Assembly (NCBI GenBank): GCA_964387205.1 | Contig: CAYLVY010000035.1 | Location: 1-30,359 of the forward strand | Origin: CAIVAT01 sp964387205 | GTDB taxonomy: Bacteria > Bacteroidota > Bacteroidia > Bacteroidales > FEN-979 | Direction: 5' to 3' | Length of the DNA stretch: 30,359 nt | In this document: piece by piece, positions 26,214-30,359 of the stretch | Layout: each line of letters opens with the position of its first letter | Position numbering within the stretch: the stretch's first letter is position 1 | Notes under the pieces: model-generated | Seen by the model: only the letters and a program-made list of their open reading frames with translations | Told to the model about the DNA's origin: nothing | The model's database searches: none | Program-made: the position numbers and the translations under genes

Positions 26214-26252
26214 GGTTTATTGCGTATCTCCGGCAAAGATACGCAATAAACC
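26214..26252. repeat. Perfect 16-bp inverted repeat with 7-nt spacer
   Basis: Arms GGTTTATTGCGTATCT (26214-26229) and AGATACGCAATAAACC (26237-26252) are exact reverse complements around a CCGGCAA spacer. The repeat lies between the FN3 surface protein stop (26314) and the nuclease start (26212). It contains the nuclease -7 element, and neither side has a T-run typical of an intrinsic terminator. Confidence 0.95.
26234..26241 (-). promoter_or_regulatory. Bacteroidota -7 promoter element for the nuclease gene
   Basis: The minus strand reads TATCTTTG (TAnnTTTG), 21 nt upstream of the GTG at 26212. It occupies part of the spacer and right arm of the inverted repeat, so a protein binding the repeat would block it. 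Confidence 0.6.
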
Positions 26253-26313
26253 TGCCTTTGCGTCAGGCTGTCGCCATCATCCTGAGGATATGGTCATCCC
26301 TTGTGTCATTGCG

Positions 26314-28995
26314 TTATTTCATGTAAGGGGAAGGCGACAGGTTAATCAGGTCTCCTTCCACAGTCAGGGTAACCTCCGGTACCACTTCGACGAAGGCTCC
26401 TTCCCCGATGATCAGGTCGTTCAGTTCTGCGTCAGTCTGGCAAACGACTCCGGTCGGATTGTTTACCACGATCCTGCTGTTAGTGCCCGATATGATCGAT
26501 CCGCCCCCTGAAATAGTCTGACCGGTATTTCCATTGAAATGGACCGTTCCGCTGGAGGATGGTGAGAAGAACAGCGTTGCAGGAGCACAGACATGAAGGT
26601 CTCCCCGGATGATATGGCCCGGATTTCCGGTAACATTGAAATAAAACGAACCCTGAGAAGCCGTAAAATGGTCGATGGCAACAGCGGCATTCCCTGTCGC
26701 CGTGATCATTCCCGGATAGTTCATTTCAAAATTCCCGTATGTCCTTCCTCCGAAGGAGGGAACATGATAAGCGTCGATACGATACAGGGATCCGGGCTGG
26801 AACACGACCACCGATGAAGGAGCAGGAGCGCCAAAAGGATTTCCGCCGGCCATGGCAATATAGGTCGAACCACCGCAAAAAACGACCGATCCAAGGTTGA
26901 CAGTACCAAATGCATTGCCCGAAAACCCGCTTCCTGCTTTGAATTGTGATCCGGGATGAAAGACAATCCCCTGCGGGACCGGCGACAGCAACCGGTGCCC
27001 ACCGCCGCTGAATGTCATTTGCCCATGAATGGAAACGGTTGCAGCGCTGTCGGCCGAAAGCAATATAACCCCTGATCCTGACAAGTTCAACTGGCACCCT
27101 TGATCGACAATCAGATCGTGACCGCAATCTCCTCCAATGATGAGCGTGCCATTACCCTGAAGGGTGATGGATGTTTCCGAAAGGACATGAAGTTGTCCAA
27201 CGGTTTGGGGCGGAACTCCGGTAATGACGGTACTGCCGGCCTGATCAAAGATGAGGTGGTCGTTCGGCGCAGGCGTAGTCCTCTCCGGGCTCCAACTGGC
27301 CGAATTATTCCAATTATTGCCTGCCGTTCCTGTCCAGTGATAGGTAGAAGAAAGTGGCAATGCGGTGACAGCTGAATCAAAGGGAACAGGGGGCATGCAC
27401 AGATAATTGATGGTGGCCGGATGCAGCCCGTCCCAGGAGTAAGGGAAAATGGAGAAGGAGTAAGCCGTACCAGGCTGGAGGCCTGCCACTATTCCCGAGC
27501 AGGCGTTTCCGTCGCGGATATCGGCCACGACAAGCGCATCATCAAGAACATCCCCCGGTGAGTATTCCAGGGCATCGGAAGGAACTGCTGCACACGGAGT
27601 ATTTCCGCACCTTTGCAGGATCAGGTACCCGCCATTATTCACACCGGAGGGCTGCCATGTAAGGCCAACCGAAGTGGTTCCTGTTCCGGTCGCGGTGAAC
27701 GATCCGACATGGGCTGATGGTTCTGAAGAAAGGGTATAGAACTCTCCTTCCGGAGACAGCGCGGTTCCCGACTGATTGGTGGCCCATGCCGCATAGTAGA
27801 TGAGGGTTCCGGGAGGAAATCCTGTTCTTTGATGGGCAAACACCCCCGTATCGATACCCCCTTCTGCCAGCGGATGATCGTCAATATCTACCGGAGATTG
27901 CAGGCCCCAGGCCGTACCCCTGGCCGTGACGGCACCACCTCCGGTGCCGGTTATTCTTCCTCCCAGCATAGCCGATTCTGTGGTTATCATGGAAGCACCG
28001 GGATCCGTCACTACAGGCGGCAATATCGTGGACGATGTGGTGACTTCGTTCGGATTTCCTGATGCTGTTTCTACATTATATCTGGTCAGAGAACCGGCTC
28101 CATTGTATTCGAAAACCCTGAACCAGTAATTGTTTCCGGGCTGAAGGCCGGTGATGGAAATGATATTGTTGTCATAACCGTTGAAAACAACCTGTTCACC
28201 TGTTCCGGTATAATGAGGATCGGCCAATGGATCCTCCCCGTCCGGCGGAAGTGAGAAATATTGGTCAGTGTTCATTTTTACGATCCTTTTTTCACCATCT
28301 CCCGGGGTCCAGGAAAGCGAGAGTTGGGTGACGCCAATGTCGTTGAAGATGATGGCAGAAGCTTGAATTGCCGGCGGTGCTATGGTTGCGGGGATTACAG
28401 TGCCGCCGACCGAAAATCCATTGGTACCGGCTGAAACCGAATAAAAACCCCATCCTCCGGTGGTTGTCTGCCCGCTTGCATAATATCTCAACGTGACAGT
28501 CACCGACGAATGTACATTCTGAAGCTCCTGAATAGTAGTCAGGTCTATCTGCGACATAGTCAGCGCTGCAGACTGGACCGGGTTTCCGATCAGGATAAAG
28601 TTGGAACCATCAAGACTGTATGCAAACTGAGAGGTAACACCGGGTGCAGCGTAAAAGGTCGAGGTGCCGTTAAACCTGGCATCAAGGGTGGATAAACTAA
28701 GTTTAAAACCAGGCGCTGTTGTCAGGGTAACCTGAAAGTAATCTGTATTCGCAACAGAGATCCCGTTATTCTGGAACCCTGTGGTGCGAAAGGAGTGTAC
28801 TCCGGCGGAGGGAGGAGCACCAGGTCCCCGGGTGATTTGACTGGCTCCGCCGGAGGATATCAGGTCCGGGTGAAATGTAGTTGCTGTGCAGGCAACAGGC
28901 TGGGATTGTCCATAGAAATCCCAGGCCGCAATCTGGCCGATAGCCATGGCGCCGGCCCATGCCCACAGGCAGGCGCTGATCACTATTTTCTTCAT
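26314..28995 (-). CDS. Large secreted multidomain protein with fibronectin type III domains
   Basis: 893 residues. A signal peptide (MKKIVISACLWAWAGAMAIG) is followed by a jelly-roll-like N-terminal domain (about 24-200, beginning AAWDFYGQSQ). At least two FN3 domains follow (for example LSLSWTPGDGEKRIVKMNTD...GLQPGNNYWFRVFEYNGAG, and LTWQPSGVNNGGYLILQRCG...LQPGTAYSFSIFPYSW). A repetitive beta region then begins YHWTGTAGNNWNNSASWSPE and is probably a parallel beta-helix. The end (VPEVTLTVEGDLINLSPSPYMK) lacks a T9SS sorting domain. It is on the same strand as, and 101 nt upstream of, the nuclease. Probably an adhesin or matrix protein; no enzymatic domain recognised. Confidence 0.82.
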   Translation of the reverse strand: MKKIVISACLWAWAGAMAIGQIAAWDFYGQSQPVACTATTFHPDLISSGGASQITRGPGAPPSAGVHSFRTTGFQNNGISVANTDYFQVTLTTAPGFKLSLSTLDARFNGTSTFYAAPGVTSQFAYSLDGSNFILIGNPVQSAALTMSQIDLTTIQELQNVHSSVTVTLRYYASGQTTTGGWGFYSVSAGTNGFSVGGTVIPATIAPPAIQASAIIFNDIGVTQLSLSWTPGDGEKRIVKMNTDQYFSLPPDGEDPLADPHYTGTGEQVVFNGYDNNIISITGLQPGNNYWFRVFEYNGAGSLTRYNVETASGNPNEVTTSSTILPPVVTDPGASMITTESAMLGGRITGTGGGAVTARGTAWGLQSPVDIDDHPLAEGGIDTGVFAHQRTGFPPGTLIYYAAWATNQSGTALSPEGEFYTLSSEPSAHVGSFTATGTGTTSVGLTWQPSGVNNGGYLILQRCGNTPCAAVPSDALEYSPGDVLDDALVVADIRDGNACSGIVAGLQPGTAYSFSIFPYSWDGLHPATINYLCMPPVPFDSAVTALPLSSTYHWTGTAGNNWNNSASWSPERTTPAPNDHLIFDQAGSTVITGVPPQTVGQLHVLSETSITLQGNGTLIIGGDCGHDLIVDQGCQLNLSGSGVILLSADSAATVSIHGQMTFSGGGHRLLSPVPQGIVFHPGSQFKAGSGFSGNAFGTVNLGSVVFCGGSTYIAMAGGNPFGAPAPSSVVVFQPGSLYRIDAYHVPSFGGRTYGNFEMNYPGMITATGNAAVAIDHFTASQGSFYFNVTGNPGHIIRGDLHVCAPATLFFSPSSSGTVHFNGNTGQTISGGGSIISGTNSRIVVNNPTGVVCQTDAELNDLIIGEGAFVEVVPEVTLTVEGDLINLSPSPYMK

Positions 28996-29120
28996 GATTA
29001 GGGATGTTAGCGCGGCCGGGAAGGCGCCAATCCACTGCCGCCGGTTTGACGGTTAATCAGTCGCAAAGGAATAAGGTGAAGGGATTGTTAATAACTTTTT
29101 TCAGCAATGGAAATTTTGCC

Positions 29121-29147
29121 GCCTGACATTTCAAATTACTGACAGGC
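29121..29147 (-). terminator. Possible hairpin terminator after hemW
   Basis: GCCTGACA (29121-29128) and TGACAGGC (29140-29147) pair as an 8-bp stem with one A-A mismatch around an 11-nt loop, 6 nt after the hemW stop. No strong T-run follows on the minus strand, so termination is uncertain. Confidence 0.35.
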
Positions 29148-29153
29148 AAACCC

Positions 29154-30296
29154 TTAAGATTTCCCGTCATCCATGAACAATGCGGCGGCAATGCCGTCGG
29201 CCCGAAGTTTCCCTTCATCGGTTAAATAAAGGCAGCCGTTTTTCTCCTCCATCCAGCCATTCCGGACATAAACATTCATCCGGCGGGTTATGAAATCTTG
29301 AAATGCAGGTCCGAAATCCTTTCCTATTTTCTGCATACTGCAGCCCCACCTGGTGCGGAGGGAGGTCATCACATACTCGTTGTACTGTTGTGTTGTACTC
29401 AGTATCTCCTCTTCGAACAGCGGTTTGCCTTTTTTCATGGCTTCGAGGTAATCAGTCACGCCGGAAACATTCCATCGCCTCGACCAGCCGTTATAGCTAT
29501 GGGCAGATGGTCCGAGTCCCAGGTAGGGCGTTCCTTGCCAGTAGCCGGAGTTATGCCGTGCATAACGGCCATCAAGGGCAAAATTGGAAATTTCGTATTG
29601 TTCATAACCATATTCCCGTGCCAGTTTCATGAGCAGCATAAACTGACCTGCCTGGATATCATCTTCGGGAGGTAATTTTCGATGTTTCCGGATCAGCCAG
29701 GCCAGGGGGGTTCGCTCTTCCACGGTCAGGGCATAGCCTGAAAAGTGGGGGATTTCCAGCGAGAAGGTCTTTTCGAGGTTCATTCGGAGTGAAGCTTCGT
29801 CAGAACCGGGAAGGCCGAATATCAGGTCGATGCTCAGGTTGTGAAATCCCGCTTCCTTCAGAAGCCGGATGGCATGCAGGGATTGGCCTGCCGAATGGTG
29901 CCGCTGAAGATATCGGAGCTCCTCTGCGATAAATGACTGAACTCCCAGGCTGATACGGTTGAATGGTGTTTCGGCAAGTTCGATGACAAACGTTTCGGTG
30001 ACGTCCTCCGGGTTCACCTCGAGGGTAATCTCCGGAGGGGCATTTCCCTTGCCGGTAATAGGAAACAATGCAGGATCCGGGAGGGGGATCTCTTTCGGGG
30101 AGAAGAGGGAAGGTGTCCCTCCGCCCACATAAATGGATTCAACGGGCCTCCCTTCGAGATATCCGGCCGTGAGCGCCATCTCCTGGCGCAAGGCTTCAGG
30201 GAATAGTGCCATTCCTTTGACCGAAGCCAGGGAGAAGAAGTTACAGTACGGGCATTTATGCCGGCAGAACGGAATATGAATGTAGATGCCTGCCAA
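29154..30296 (-). CDS. hemW: HemW-like radical SAM protein (coproporphyrinogen III oxidase-like)
   Basis: 380-residue radical SAM protein. The 4Fe-4S/SAM motif is C-x3-C-x2-C (FCRHKCPYCNFFS, residues 11-23), followed by ESIYVGGGTPSLFS, ITLEVNPEDVTE, NRISLGVQSF and SIDLIFGLPG. The HemW-type tail YLGLGPSAHSYNG and a winged-helix C-terminus (YVRNGWMEEKNGCLYLTDEG) complete it. HemW is described as a heme chaperone or heme-insertion factor, whereas true HemN has extra N-terminal sequence absent here. The start is TTG at 30296: the first residues MAGIYIHIPFC match the family N-terminus, and the in-frame TAA of the preceding gene lies one codon upstream, leaving no earlier start. Confidence 0.92.
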   Translation of the reverse strand: MAGIYIHIPFCRHKCPYCNFFSLASVKGMALFPEALRQEMALTAGYLEGRPVESIYVGGGTPSLFSPKEIPLPDPALFPITGKGNAPPEITLEVNPEDVTETFVIELAETPFNRISLGVQSFIAEELRYLQRHHSAGQSLHAIRLLKEAGFHNLSIDLIFGLPGSDEASLRMNLEKTFSLEIPHFSGYALTVEERTPLAWLIRKHRKLPPEDDIQAGQFMLLMKLAREYGYEQYEISNFALDGRYARHNSGYWQGTPYLGLGPSAHSYNGWSRRWNVSGVTDYLEAMKKGKPLFEEEILSTTQQYNEYVMTSLRTRWGCSMQKIGKDFGPAFQDFITRRMNVYVRNGWMEEKNGCLYLTDEGKLRADGIAAALFMDDGKS

Positions 30297-30299
30297 GGG

Positions 30300-30359
30300 T
30301 TATTTCTTCAGAACGATCCGGAAGGTGGTTCCTTTGTTGAGGGTGGATGACCTGACGAA
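30300..30359 (-). CDS. Sensor histidine kinase, C-terminal end only
   Basis: The last 19 residues before a TAA at 30300-30302 read FVRSSTLNKGTTFRIVLKK. The GKGTTFxIxL-type ending is characteristic of the last beta strand of the histidine-kinase ATPase domain. The rest lies beyond the right edge. It is 3 nt upstream of hemW on the same strand, so the two are probably co-transcribed. Confidence 0.7.
   Translation of the reverse strand, partial: FVRSSTLNKGTTFRIVLKK

Noticed and set aside
26214..26252. Intrinsic terminator of the FN3 protein gene
   Set aside because: The stem is strong, but there is no T-run on either strand and it sits over a promoter element. Kept as a repeat of unknown role.
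1..30359. CRISPR array, tRNA or rRNA genes, prophage or complete insertion sequence
   Set aside because: No regularly spaced direct repeats, no recognisable tRNA or rRNA sequence, and no transposase or integrase motif were seen on reading both strands.

Overview
The window (about 30.4 kb, roughly half G+C) comes from a Bacteroidota genome, most likely an uncultured Bacteroidales-type organism assembled from a metagenome. Four things support this. Several genes have the Bacteroidota -7 promoter element (TAnnTTTG) just upstream, and Shine-Dalgarno sequences are scarce. Two secreted proteins carry type IX secretion (T9SS) C-terminal sorting domains. There is a TonB-dependent receptor. There is also a Bacteroidota-style ftsX-DUF3098-uppP-truB cluster. 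Three runs of exactly 10 Ns fall inside coding genes (4389-4398, 9412-9421, 25710-25719). Each breaks the reading frame of what is clearly one gene, so the N length is a placeholder and not a measured gap.

Layout. (1) 1-5492, minus strand: a STAND-type NTPase with one membrane segment, a long coiled coil and WD40 repeats, followed 30 nt later by a TonB-dependent receptor with an unusual helical N-terminal domain; the receptor runs off the left edge. (2) 5624-7793: pabB (plus) converging on a secreted leucine-rich-repeat protein with a T9SS tail (minus). (3) 8066-10618, plus: aspS overlapping a PHP-family phosphatase gene. (4) 10626-13439, minus: leuS. (5) 13524-22980, plus: a giant AsmA-like membrane protein, ftsX, a DUF3098 protein, uppP and truB, tightly packed, then a secreted BNR-repeat T9SS cargo protein. 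(6) 23003-24252, plus: tadA and a response regulator whose output region looks like a histidine-less dimerisation domain. (7) 24265-28995, minus: a secreted endonuclease I-family nuclease and, upstream of it, a large fibronectin-type-III surface protein, separated by a perfect 16-bp inverted repeat. (8) 29154-30359, minus: hemW (TTG start) directly behind the 3' end of a sensor histidine kinase.

Most of the window is housekeeping: two aminoacyl-tRNA synthetases, two tRNA-modification enzymes, folate and porphyrin-related enzymes, and cell-division/cell-wall genes. These are interleaved with envelope and secreted proteins. No tRNA, rRNA, CRISPR array, phage gene or recognisable transposase was found, and no gene-free stretch exceeds 300 bases.

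The best candidate for an undescribed system is the NTPase/receptor pair. Charge distribution around the single membrane segment puts the NTPase in the cytoplasm and the coiled coil plus WD40 propeller in the periplasm, where they could meet the receptor's extra N-terminal domain. The second most striking observation is that the AsmA-like protein is built from six tandem units of about 180 residues.
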